From contig JADJPS010000020.1 of the NCBI GenBank assembly GCA_016713105.1, forward strand, positions 263,517-327,516: a stretch of DNA of 64,000 nucleotides. The letters run 5' to 3'. The first letter of the stretch is position 1; every line of letters begins with the position of its first letter. A program made the translations under genes and the position numbers. The stretch is from Devosia sp. (GTDB taxonomy: Bacteria > Pseudomonadota > Alphaproteobacteria > Rhizobiales > Devosiaceae). Positions 9,813 through 18,426 of this stretch are shown here, piece after piece. The notes beneath the pieces are model-generated. The model saw only the letters and a program-made list of their open reading frames with translations. It was not told the origin of the DNA and did not search any database.

Positions 9813-10484
9813 ATGAAGATTCTGTTGATCGAGGACGACCGCGAAGCGGCGAGCTACCTGATGCAGGCGCTCGACGAGGCCGGCCACATCACCCACCATG
9901 CCTCCGACGGCGAGACCGGCTATGCCATGGCCTCGAGCATGGACTACGACGTGCTGGTGGTCGACCGCATGCTGCCGCGCCGCGACGGGCTGTCGATCAT
10001 CGAGAGCCTCAGGGCCGAGAGCGACCACACCCCCGTGCTGATCCTGTCGGCGCTGGGCGAGGTGGACGACCGTGTCACCGGCCTCAGGGCCGGAGGTGAC
10101 GACTACCTCGTCAAGCCCTATGCCTTCACCGAGCTCCTGGCCCGGATCGAGGTGCTGGCGCGGCGTTCGAGCCCCACCGAGGCCGCCACCAGCTATGCGG
10201 TCGCCGGGCTGAGCCTCGACCGGCTGAGCCGCAAGGTGGAGCGCGATGGCGAACCGATCCTGCTGCAGCCGCGCGAATTCCGCCTGCTCGAATATCTGAT
10301 GAAGAATGCCGGCAAGGTGGTGACCCGCACCATGCTGCTCGAGAACGTCTGGGACTATCACTTCGACCCGCAGACCAACGTCATCGACGTGCATATGTCG
10401 CGCCTGCGCGCCAAGATCGACAAGGGCCACGCCAACCCGCTGCTCCACACCATCCGCGGCGCCGGCTACATGATCCGGGAGTAG
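9813..10484 (+). CDS. OmpR/PhoB-family response regulator
   Basis: Residues 1-115 form a receiver domain with acidic pocket Asp8/Asp9, phospho-acceptor Asp51 (VLVVDRMLP) and Lys101 (VKPY). Residues about 135-223 form the winged-helix DNA-binding domain (RKVERDGEPILLQPREFRLL, later TNVIDVHMSRLRAKID). I chose the ATG at 9813, just before the invariant KILLIEDD, with a GGGGGCCGGTGA stretch upstream; an in-frame start 25 codons earlier lies inside the inverted repeat. The cognate kinase starts six bases after the stop. Target genes are unknown; DegP nearby suggests envelope-related control, but this is inference. Confidence 0.9.
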   Translation: MKILLIEDDREAASYLMQALDEAGHITHHASDGETGYAMASSMDYDVLVVDRMLPRRDGLSIIESLRAESDHTPVLILSALGEVDDRVTGLRAGGDDYLVKPYAFTELLARIEVLARRSSPTEAATSYAVAGLSLDRLSRKVERDGEPILLQPREFRLLEYLMKNAGKVVTRTMLLENVWDYHFDPQTNVIDVHMSRLRAKIDKGHANPLLHTIRGAGYMIRE

Positions 10485-10489
10485 CACCA

Positions 10490-11887
10490 GTGTTGCGGCT
10501 GGCCGACCTGTGGCGGACGACCACGGTGCGCCTGACGGCGCTGTTCATGGTCGTCTTCGTGATCTTTGCCGTGCTGCTGCTTGCGCTGATCTCGTGGCAG
10601 ACCTCGGTGCAGCTGCAGCGTCAGCAGACCGACTCGATCGACCGGGAAGCACGGCAACTGGCCCGGCTCGACGCCACCACCGGCTTCCGGGCGGCAGTCG
10701 AGGCGGTCGGCCGGCTGTCGCGCCAGCCGGGGCCGGGAATCTACTATCTTGCCCTGCCCACCGGCGAGATGATCGTGGGCAATGTCAGCGACCTGCCGGC
10801 CGAAGTGCTGGCCGAGCCCGGCACCTACAGCTTCGACTACGAGCGGCCGCAGCCACTCGACGCCGCCGAGACCCAGCAGCAGCGGGGCAATGCGGTGGTC
10901 CGCTCCGTGGCGCTCGAAAGCGGCCTGATCCTGGTGGTGGGCCGCGACGTGGTGGAACGCCGCGGCTTTACCGCCATCGTCATGCAGTGGTTTGCCATCG
11001 GGGTGGGCGGCATCCTCATCTTCTCTATGCTCGCCGGCGGGCTGACCGCCGTGCGCGTGCTGCGGCGCGTCGACACCATTGCCTCGACCTCGCGCAAGAT
11101 CATGTCCGGAAACCTTTCCGAACGCGTGCCTGTGACCCGCCGCAACGACGAGTTCGACGCCCTCGCCACCAATCTCAACCAGATGCTCGATCGCATCGAG
11201 CAGTTGATGCAGGGCATGAAGGAAGTCACCGACAATGTCGCGCACGACCTGAAGACGCCGCTGACGCGACTGCGCAACAAGGCCGAATCGGCGCTGCGCG
11301 ACGGGCAGGGCGAACAGGCCCGGCGCGAGGCGCTCGAAACCACGCTCGAGGAGAGCGACAGGCTGATCAGGACCTTCAACGCGCTGCTGATGATCGCTCG
11401 CGCCGAGGCCGGGACGCCCTCGGGCGCGCTGCACGACATCGACCTCAGCGCCGTGGTTGCCGATGTGGCCGAACTCTACGGCCCCCTGGCCGAGGACAGG
11501 GGGCTGGTGCTCGAGGCCAGTGTCGGCGAAGGCCATCGGCTCAGAGGCAACCGCGAACTGCTCGGACAGGCACTGGTCAACCTGATCGAGAACGCCCTCA
11601 AATACTACGAGCCGCAGGAGGGCAAGGCCGGCAGGATCAGCGTCGGGCTCAGGCGTGAGGGCGACCACCTGCTGATCGAGGTGGCCGACAATGGCCCGGG
11701 GATTCCGGCGGAGGATCGGCTGCGGGTGGTGGAGCGTTTCGTGCGGCTCGAAAAGAGCCGCACCGAGCCGGGCTCCGGACTCGGCCTGTCGCTGGTCGCG
11801 GCCGTGGCCCGCCTGCACAAGGGCGAATTCCGCATCGAGGACAACGAGCCCGGCGTGCGCGCCGTGATCGAGCTACCAGCTGCCTGA
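10490..11887 (+). CDS. Two-component sensor histidine kinase
   Basis: The 465-residue protein starts at GTG. It has two transmembrane helices (about residues 15-36 and 165-190) flanking a periplasmic sensor of about 125 residues, a HAMP linker, a dimerisation/phosphoacceptor domain with His252 (DNVAHDLKTPLTRL) and an ATPase domain with N, G1 and G2 boxes (LVNLIENALKYY, VADNGPGIP, GSGLGLSLVAAV). It should phosphorylate the response regulator six bases upstream. The periplasmic domain shows no family I recognise. Confidence 0.9.
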   Translation: MLRLADLWRTTTVRLTALFMVVFVIFAVLLLALISWQTSVQLQRQQTDSIDREARQLARLDATTGFRAAVEAVGRLSRQPGPGIYYLALPTGEMIVGNVSDLPAEVLAEPGTYSFDYERPQPLDAAETQQQRGNAVVRSVALESGLILVVGRDVVERRGFTAIVMQWFAIGVGGILIFSMLAGGLTAVRVLRRVDTIASTSRKIMSGNLSERVPVTRRNDEFDALATNLNQMLDRIEQLMQGMKEVTDNVAHDLKTPLTRLRNKAESALRDGQGEQARREALETTLEESDRLIRTFNALLMIARAEAGTPSGALHDIDLSAVVADVAELYGPLAEDRGLVLEASVGEGHRLRGNRELLGQALVNLIENALKYYEPQEGKAGRISVGLRREGDHLLIEVADNGPGIPAEDRLRVVERFVRLEKSRTEPGSGLGLSLVAAVARLHKGEFRIEDNEPGVRAVIELPAA

Positions 11888-11901
11888 GGCCGCCGCGAGG
11901 C

Positions 11902-12510
11902 TCAGTGCGCTGTCGGCACCGAGGTTTCGCCGACGCCGATGCCGGCGACCTTGCCGCCCTTGAGCACGTAGCCGATGTACTGGGCGATGTCGGCATAGCC
12001 GCCGGGTCGATCGTTGCGATACGCGATCCTGTTGCCGGCGGCGGCCCCGAACGTCGTCTTCAGGTCGGCAATCGGGGCGCCCAGGCCGGGAATGCCGAAT
12101 TCGGGGACGGCGAATTTTTCGGGTGCCGAATCGCAGGCGGCGGACGGCTTGCCCGCCTCGGCCGCGACCATCATCACGAATTCGTAGCCACCCAGTGCAT
12201 TGGAGATGAACCACACATTGGCGCCCTCGGCACCGTAGCAGATCCAGTCGGCGCGGCCGGCGCCGTCGCCATCGGTCTGGATCGTGCCGCCGAACGCCTT
12301 CTGGACGTCCTTGAGCCTGGTGCGCTGTAGCGTCACCTTCAAGCTTCCGACGGTGATCGCCTTGACCGGCGCCTTCTCGATATTGGCCTTGCTGAAGTTG
12401 AAGCTGTTCCCGAAGATGGCCTGGCCCATGCCGCCCAGCGACGCGGCGACAGCGGGAGCGGCGCCCATGATCGCAAGAGCGAGGACGGCAGTGGCGACGT
12501 GGATTCGCAT
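11902..12510 (-). CDS. Exported protein of unknown function
   Basis: About 202 residues from ATG 12510, beginning with a clear Sec signal peptide (VATAVLALAIMGAAPAVAAS). The mature part contains pairs such as KVTLQRTRLKDVQKAFGGTI and WICYGAEGANVWFISNALGG, and has two cysteines that could form a disulfide. I recognise no family. It converges on the kinase gene (14 bases between stops) and is divergent from glnE, so it is a single-gene unit. An upstream in-frame start at 12585 is less likely because it would bury the signal peptide. Confidence 0.65.
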   Translation of the reverse strand: MRIHVATAVLALAIMGAAPAVAASLGGMGQAIFGNSFNFSKANIEKAPVKAITVGSLKVTLQRTRLKDVQKAFGGTIQTDGDGAGRADWICYGAEGANVWFISNALGGYEFVMMVAAEAGKPSAACDSAPEKFAVPEFGIPGLGAPIADLKTTFGAAAGNRIAYRNDRPGGYADIAQYIGYVLKGGKVAGIGVGETSVPTAH

Positions 12511-12634
12511 AGGTGAACTCTGGAGTTTGACGCGTCGCGGAAAATAGCGAGCCGCACGCGGCGCGCCAGTGCCCAAAAGGCACAATCACGGAGCTTTGCT
12601 TGCTCCGGGCCGGGCGCGGCGATATCCCTGCGGC

Positions 12635-15414
12635 ATGACCGTCCCGCTTGCCACGCTTCTTGACGCCGCCCCCTATCTCGCCGACCTCGCGGTCCGCCAT
12701 GCCGGCTGGTTCGCACCGGCCCGCGCGGCGCCCGACGCCGCATTCGCGGCTGTGCTTGCCGACCTCGGGCGGGCCGGCGCGACCAGCGCCAGCGAGGAGG
12801 AGGTGGCGCGCGCCCTCAGGCTTGCCAAGGGGCGTGTGGCCCTGCTCGCCGCCGTCTCGGAGGTCGAGGGGCGCTGGACCACCGAACAGTCGACCGCGGC
12901 ACTCTCCGATCTCGCCGACGCGGCACTCGATGCGGGCCTCGAGGTGCTGATCCGTGCGGCGGTCGCCCGCGGCCAGCTCGGCCCCGCGACGGCTGCAACG
13001 GCGGGTCTGGCAATCTTCGCGCTGGGCAAGCACGGCGGGCGCGAACTCAACTATTCGAGCGACATCGACATCGTCGCGTTCTTCGATCCGGATCGCGCCC
13101 CGCTGACCGACCCGGGCGAGGCGACGAAGCTGTTCAGCCGCATCGTCCAGAAGCTCGCCGGCCTGATGCAGGACCGTACCGCCGACGGCTATGTGTTCCG
13201 CACCGACCTGCGGCTGCGGCCGGATCCGGGCGCAACGCCGGTGGCGTTGCCGGTCGAGGCCGCGCTCGCCTACTACGAGAGCCGGGGCCAGAACTGGGAG
13301 CGGGCGGCCTGGATCAAGGCGCGCCCCTGCGCCGGCGACAGGACCGCGGGCGAAGCCTTCCTCAAGGACCTGGCGCCCTATGTCTGGCGCAAGCACCTCG
13401 ACTTCGCCACCATCGCCGACATCCAGGCGATGAAGCGCCAGATCAACATCACCAAGAATGTCGGCGATGTCCGCGTCGAGGGCCACAACGTCAAGCTCGG
13501 GCGCGGCGGCATCCGCGAGATCGAGTTCTTCACCCAGACGCAGCAGTTGATCGCCGGCGGACGCGACCCCTCGCTCAGGGTGCGGCCCACCTGCGAGGCG
13601 CTCCGGGCGCTGGCGGCGGCCAACTGGATTTCGCAGCAGGCCGCCGACGAGCTCACCGAAACCTACTGGTACCTCAGGGGCGTCGAGAACCGGCTGCAGA
13701 TGCGCCGGGACGAGCAGACCCATGTGATGCCCGAGACCGAGGCCGAGATCGCCACCGTCGGCACGCTCATGGGATCACCGAATCCTGCAGCATTCGAAAG
13801 CACTTATCGGGCTGCTTTGAATCTGGTTGCGGCTACTATTCCGAGCTCTTCGCCGAAAAGGAGACGCTGGGCAGCGGCACCGGAAACCTGGTCTTCACCG
13901 GCTCCGACGACGATCCGGGGACGCTCGAGACACTCTCCGGCATGGGGTTCCGGGAGCCGTCGCGGGCCATCGCCACGGTGCGCAAGTGGCACTATGGTGG
14001 CTACGCCGCGACCCGGGCCGCGGCGGCAAGGGCGCACCTGACCGAACTGCTGCCGGCCCTGCTCAAGACCCTCTCCGAAGCCGGCAACCCGGACGAGGCG
14101 CTCTCGCGCTTCGACGACTTCCTGTCGCGCCTGCCCTCCGGCGTGCAGCTGTTCGCGCTGCTGCGCAATCACGACAACCTGCGCAGCCTCCTGGTGGCGC
14201 TGATGGCCTCGGCGCCGCGCATGGCCGAGGCGGTGATCCACCGGGCGCACGTGATGGACGGGCTGATCGACCCGGCCTTCGCCGACGAGGTGCGCCGCCG
14301 TTCGACGCTGCTCAGCAAGATCGCCGACTTCTTCGCCGAAGCGCGCGACTACCAGGATGTCATCGACCGGGCCCGCATCATCGGGCAGGAGCAGATGTTC
14401 CTGATCGCGGCGGGGCTGCTCGCCGGCACCATCGACGCGCAGCGGGCCGGCGAGCAGTTCACCACGCTGGCCGAGGCGCTGCTGACGCGCCTCTTCGCAG
14501 CGGTGCGAACCGAGTTCGAGAAGCGCCACGGTGTGGTGCCGGGCGGTCGGGCGGCCCTGCTCGCCTTCGGCAAGATGGCGAGCCGCGAGATGACGGCGCG
14601 CTCCGATCTCGACTTCATCATCCTCTACGATGTCGAGGGGGAGGCCGAGGAGTCGAACGGGGACAAGCCGCTGGCGACCAGCCAGTACTACGCGCGGCTG
14701 ACGCAGCGCCTGCTGGCGGCGATCAGCGCCCCGACCTCGGAGGGCGTGCTCTACGAGGCCGACATGCGGCTGAGGCCCTCGGGCAATGCCGGGCCGCTCG
14801 CCACCAGCCTCAAGGGCTTCATCCAGTATCATCACGAAAGCGCCTGGACCTGGGAGCGGCTGGCGCTGAGCCGGGCGCGGGTGATCCAAGCCGACGGCGA
14901 CCTGGCGGCACGGATCGATGCGGCGATCGCCGAAATCCTGTCACGGCCGCGTGACGTGACGACAACCATCGCCGACGTCACCGCCATGCGGGCACTGATG
15001 GCGAAGGAGCGTCCGCCCCGCCATCCGTTCGATCTGAAGCTGGTGCCGGGCGGGCTGGTCGACCTCGAATTCATCGCGCAGTCGGCGCAACTGGTGGCGC
15101 GCGCGCAACTCGGCGCGCCGCAGGCGCCGACCGCGACCGTGCTCCGCCGGCTGGGCGAGACCGGCCTCGTGCCCGAGGGCGAGCGGCTGGCCGAAATCCA
15201 CGCCGTCTACGCCACGGTGCTGCAGGTGATGAGCGCCGCCCTCGCCGATCCGTTCAAGGACGAAGGCTGGACCGAGGCCTTCCGCGAGCTGCTGGCACAG
15301 CGCACCAACATGCCGAGTTTCGAGCGGCTGGCGGGGGAGTTGCAGGCGATGGAGGCGGAGGTGAGTGCAGCGGCGGGACGGTGGTATGAGGGGGCGGGGC
15401 AGGCCGCACCTTGA
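12635..15414 (+). CDS. glnE: Glutamine synthetase adenylyltransferase/adenylyl-removing enzyme GlnE (frameshifted)
   Basis: GlnE adenylylates and de-adenylylates glutamine synthetase in response to PII. Both nucleotidyltransferase domains are present: the adenylyl-removase centre LGKHGGRELNYSSDIDIVAF (about residues 130-150) and the adenylyltransferase centre FGKMASREMTARSDLDFIIL near 14565, each with the G-x11-D-x-D pattern. The total length, about 925 residues, fits the family. The frame changes at about 13825, between TYRAALN and YYSELFAEKETLGSG. Nothing is missing, so a single-base error is likely. Gene order degP - regulator - kinase - glnE is conserved in many Rhizobiales. Confidence 0.9.
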
Positions 15415-15428
15415 AGTGCCGGTACAAG

Positions 15429-15441
15429 TGGACTAAGTCCA
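15429..15441. promoter_or_regulatory. Candidate operator of the Phd/PIN module
   Basis: TGGACTAAGTCCA is a palindrome with 5-bp arms and a 3-base centre, 28 bases before the antitoxin ATG. Phd-family antitoxins repress their own operon by binding short palindromes in this position. Confidence 0.45.
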
Positions 15442-15468
15442 GGTGACTAACTTCACCCGAGGTGTTCG

Positions 15469-15714
15469 ATGTCGGAAACAGTGAACATCCACGAAGCCAA
15501 GACGCATTTTTCACGCCTCGTCGAGCGCGCGGCCAAAGGTGAGACGGTGATCATCGCCAAGGCCGGCAAGCCGATGGCGAGGCTCATGCCGCTGGAAGGC
15601 GCGGTCGCCAAGAAAAAGCGCCGCTTCGGCTTCTTGGCTGGACAGATCAAGGTGCCGGAGGACTTCGATCGCATGTTCGACGACGAAATTGCCGAAATGT
15701 TCGACGGCAAATAA
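15469..15714 (+). CDS. Phd/YefM-family antitoxin
   Basis: An 81-residue protein with the Phd/YefM N-terminal DNA-binding fold (VNIHEAKTHFSRLVERAAKG, then IAKAGKPMARLMPLE) and a charged C-terminal tail ending DRMFDDEIAEMFDGK, which would wrap around the toxin. The stop TAA overlaps the toxin ATG (TAATG), the usual coupled arrangement. It should neutralise the PIN toxin and repress the operon. Confidence 0.9.
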   Translation: MSETVNIHEAKTHFSRLVERAAKGETVIIAKAGKPMARLMPLEGAVAKKKRRFGFLAGQIKVPEDFDRMFDDEIAEMFDGK

Positions 15715-16100
15715 TGCGGGCGCTCCTCGATACCCACCTCCTGCTTTGGGTTGCCGGGCCCGCAAGCCGGCTCCCGGTTGAAGTGCGGAAGATCATCGAG
15801 GATGAAGAGAACGAGTTGTGGTTCAGCATCGCGAGCTTGTGGGAGATCGCGATCAAGCACGCGCCTGGCCGGAAGGACTTCGAGATCGACCCTGGCGCGC
15901 TGCGCCGCGAGTTGCTCGCCGATGATTATGTTGAGTTGCCGATCTTGGCTGAACACGCGGTAGCGGTCGCCGGGCTTCCGCACATCCATCGTGACCCGTT
16001 CGACCGCATGCTGGTGGCGCAGGCGATTGTGGAGGGCGTTGAGTTGCTCACGCTGGACGCCCAGCTCGCCCGCTACCCAGGGCCAATCCGCAGCTTCTGA
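15714..16100 (+). CDS. PIN-domain ribonuclease toxin (VapC-like)
   Basis: A 128-residue PIN-domain protein with the acidic metal-binding residues Asp6 (LLDTHLLLW), Glu44 (SLWEIAIK), Asp94/Asp97 (HRDPFDRML) and Asp115 (LLTLDAQLARY). PIN toxins cleave RNA, often tRNA or rRNA, when freed from the antitoxin. The pairing of a PIN toxin with a Phd-type rather than a VapB-type antitoxin is common in chromosomal modules. Confidence 0.9.
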   Translation: MRALLDTHLLLWVAGPASRLPVEVRKIIEDEENELWFSIASLWEIAIKHAPGRKDFEIDPGALRRELLADDYVELPILAEHAVAVAGLPHIHRDPFDRMLVAQAIVEGVELLTLDAQLARYPGPIRSF

Positions 16101-16137
16101 GCAGCGTTTCCGCTTCGGCCCCGCCGGACCGCGCGGG

Positions 16138-16836
16138 CTATCGGCAATAGCCGTACTCGCGCATGGTTGCCGCATTCACCTGCCAGAACAGTTCGACCTG
16201 CTCGGGCGACAGCCGCGTACGGTTCGGCGCCGCGGCCGAGCGCACCCACCTGCCGTCGATGGCGGCCAGTTCGTCACGGCTCGGGATGGTGCGCGCCACG
16301 GGGACGAGCCCGAAGAAGCCGGCCAGCAGGTCGACGGTGCCGCCGATGTCGGCGACGATGTCCTCGTAGCGCAGTAGCAGGGTATCGGGACGGGACCGCG
16401 GGTTCCACCAGGCGATGTGCTCGGACCAGGTCGGCAGCCCCGGTCGCCCGCGGATCAGCGTGTCGATCGGGATCTGCCGGCGGCCGTGATCGTGAAAGCT
16501 GGCGGTGGCATCGACACCGTTGCGCAGGACATAGATCGCCTTGTGGGCGCCCTGCGGCCGACCATGCGTCTTGAGGATGCGGACCGGCGCGCCGCTGAAA
16601 TCGAGGACTCCGTCCTGGCTCGGTGCAATCCGCCCGGTGAGCTCCTGCAACTCCCGGTTTCCCCCCAGGTCCTCGTTGTAGATGGCGGCGGACGGCAGAC
16701 CGAAGCATTGCGACAGGATGATCCGCATCATGGTGTTGCCGCTCCGCGGATAGGAGGCGAGCCAGACGACGGGGATCACGTTGTCATTTTCGCGGGCAAG
16801 GGCATGGCTTCGCGAAGCGCGCCAAGCGCGCCCCAC
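16138..16836 (-). CDS. Sulfotransferase-domain protein
   Basis: The 5'-phosphosulfate-binding loop (LASYPRSGNTMMRIIL) and the 3'-phosphate motif (YVLRNGVDATASFHDH) of PAPS-dependent sulfotransferases are both visible, and RYEDIVADIGGTVDLLAGFF fits the C-terminal part. The length of about 215-232 residues is usual for short bacterial members. The ATG at 16836 would add 19 residues unlike the family; a GTG at 16779, right before IPVVWLASYPRSG, is the more natural start. The acceptor (polysaccharide, lipid or metabolite) is unknown. Confidence 0.75.
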   Translation of the reverse strand: MGRAWRASRSHALARENDNVIPVVWLASYPRSGNTMMRIILSQCFGLPSAAIYNEDLGGNRELQELTGRIAPSQDGVLDFSGAPVRILKTHGRPQGAHKAIYVLRNGVDATASFHDHGRRQIPIDTLIRGRPGLPTWSEHIAWWNPRSRPDTLLLRYEDIVADIGGTVDLLAGFFGLVPVARTIPSRDELAAIDGRWVRSAAAPNRTRLSPEQVELFWQVNAATMREYGYCR

Positions 16837-16971
16837 CGTAAATCGGGCATTTCAGAACTCCCCCAGTCGTGACCCCGACTTTGCGCCGTTGTGGTCACGA
16901 CCAACCATGTCGGATCACGTGCCGAGATCAATCCGACCAGAGTCGGGTGAGACGGAATGTCGCGGCCGCGA

Positions 16972-18246
16972 TCAGGCCGCCCTGACCGCCTCGTCGATCG
17001 CCATGGGCAGGCTCACGGCCACGGTCGTGCCCAGTCCCATGCGGCTGTCGATGGCGAGCTTGCCGCCGCTGAGTTCGGCGATGGCGCGCGCGATGGCGAC
17101 GCCGAGCCCGGCACCCTCGCGATCGCGGGTGAGGGCGGCATCCCCGAAGGCGAACGGTTGCGACACGGCCGCCAGGTGCTCGGCCGCCATGCCGATGCCG
17201 GTGTCGGCGATCTCGAGCACCACGCCATCGGCCCCCGCATAGGCGGAGAGCGTCACCCTGCCGCCGCGCGGGGTGAAGCGGATGGCGTTCTCGACGAGGT
17301 TGGCGACCATGCGCTCGAGTGCGAAGCGATCTGCCGCGAGCACCGCGCCACAGGGGCCGCCCAGCCCCATGGTGAGGCCGGCGCGCTGGGCCTGCGAAGT
17401 GAAGCGCCGCAGGACGGTCACCAGCAAGTCGTCGGCGACGATCCGTTCGCGCTGCAGTTCGCGCCGCCCGCCCTCGAGTTCGGCCAGTTCGAGGATCGAG
17501 GCAAAAAAGCCCAGCAGCCGCTCGCCGGAGTCCTTCACGGCCTTGATGTAGTTGAGGTAGCGCACATCGCCCAGGGGGCCGTAGGGCTGCTGGTGCAGCA
17601 TGTCGGCAAAGCCGATGATGTGGTTGAGCGGCGTACGGATATCGTGGCTGAGATGGGCGAGGAAGGTGGTCTTGGCCCGGCTCGCCGCCTCGGCCTTCTG
17701 TTTCTCCTCCTGGAAACGCCGGGCGAACAGGCGCTGCTCCTCGCGGATAGAGGTGAGCAACTGGTTGGTGCGGCGGCTCTCGGTGACGTCCATCACCAGC
17801 GTGACGAAGCCAAAGCCTTCGAGCGGGCGCTCTTCGATCAGCAGGGTCGAGCCGTCCTCGCGGTGCAGTTCGAGCAGGCGGTTCTGCCAGTCCTCGCGCA
17901 CCGACTGCATCGCGCCGCCCGCGCTCAGCCGGCCGATCACGTCATGGTAGGCCGCCCCCGACGCCAGCAGCGACGGTGCGGCGCCGAGCCGCTCGGCGAA
18001 GCGCTGGTTGCCGGCGATCAGCCGGGCCTGCGCGCTCCAGCAGGCAACCCCGAAGGGCAGGGTGCCGATCAGGGCGCCGATATTGCGGACATCGCGCTCG
18101 GCCTCCCCGGCCAGACCATCGGCGATGCGACGCAGGAACCGGGCCAGCGGTTGCCTCAGGTATCGGTCCACGATGCGGCGCAGGCCTGCCATGGCTGCGC
18201 GGAATCGCTCCGCCCCGGCGCCGGATCGCTCCGTCGTCTGCATCAA
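16972..18246 (-). CDS. Cytosolic PAS-domain sensor histidine kinase
   Basis: A 424-residue kinase without membrane helices: a PAS-like sensor at about residues 50-155, a coiled-coil linker (EEQRLFARRFQEEKQKAEAA), a phosphoacceptor domain with His201 (LSHDIRTPLNHIIGFADML) and an ATPase domain (MVANLVENAIRFT, IADTGIGM, GAGLGVAIARAI). The sequence around the histidine resembles alphaproteobacterial PleC/DivJ/PdhS-type cell-cycle kinases, but the similarity is too general to name it. No response regulator lies beside it, so it is an orphan kinase. Confidence 0.85.
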   Translation of the reverse strand: MMQTTERSGAGAERFRAAMAGLRRIVDRYLRQPLARFLRRIADGLAGEAERDVRNIGALIGTLPFGVACWSAQARLIAGNQRFAERLGAAPSLLASGAAYHDVIGRLSAGGAMQSVREDWQNRLLELHREDGSTLLIEERPLEGFGFVTLVMDVTESRRTNQLLTSIREEQRLFARRFQEEKQKAEAASRAKTTFLAHLSHDIRTPLNHIIGFADMLHQQPYGPLGDVRYLNYIKAVKDSGERLLGFFASILELAELEGGRRELQRERIVADDLLVTVLRRFTSQAQRAGLTMGLGGPCGAVLAADRFALERMVANLVENAIRFTPRGGRVTLSAYAGADGVVLEIADTGIGMAAEHLAAVSQPFAFGDAALTRDREGAGLGVAIARAIAELSGGKLAIDSRMGLGTTVAVSLPMAIDEAVRAA

Positions 18247-18426
18247 CTTCTCCGCCTAAGTATCTGGGGTGACCCCGCAAACCGCGACCCCGCTGAACCG
18301 ACTTTGAATCTGCTTCGCTGTCACTGTCCAGTGGGGGCCTCGCGGCGCCCCCCTGTGCATCGCAGATTTGCGAGTCGGCTGAATCACTTAGCCAGCAAGA
18401 AAAAGTTTTCCGGCAGTAACGAAGTG

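Noticed and set aside
11873..13723. Minus-strand open frame of about 616 codons
   Set aside because: It spans the antisense of glnE and a shifted frame of the exported-protein gene.
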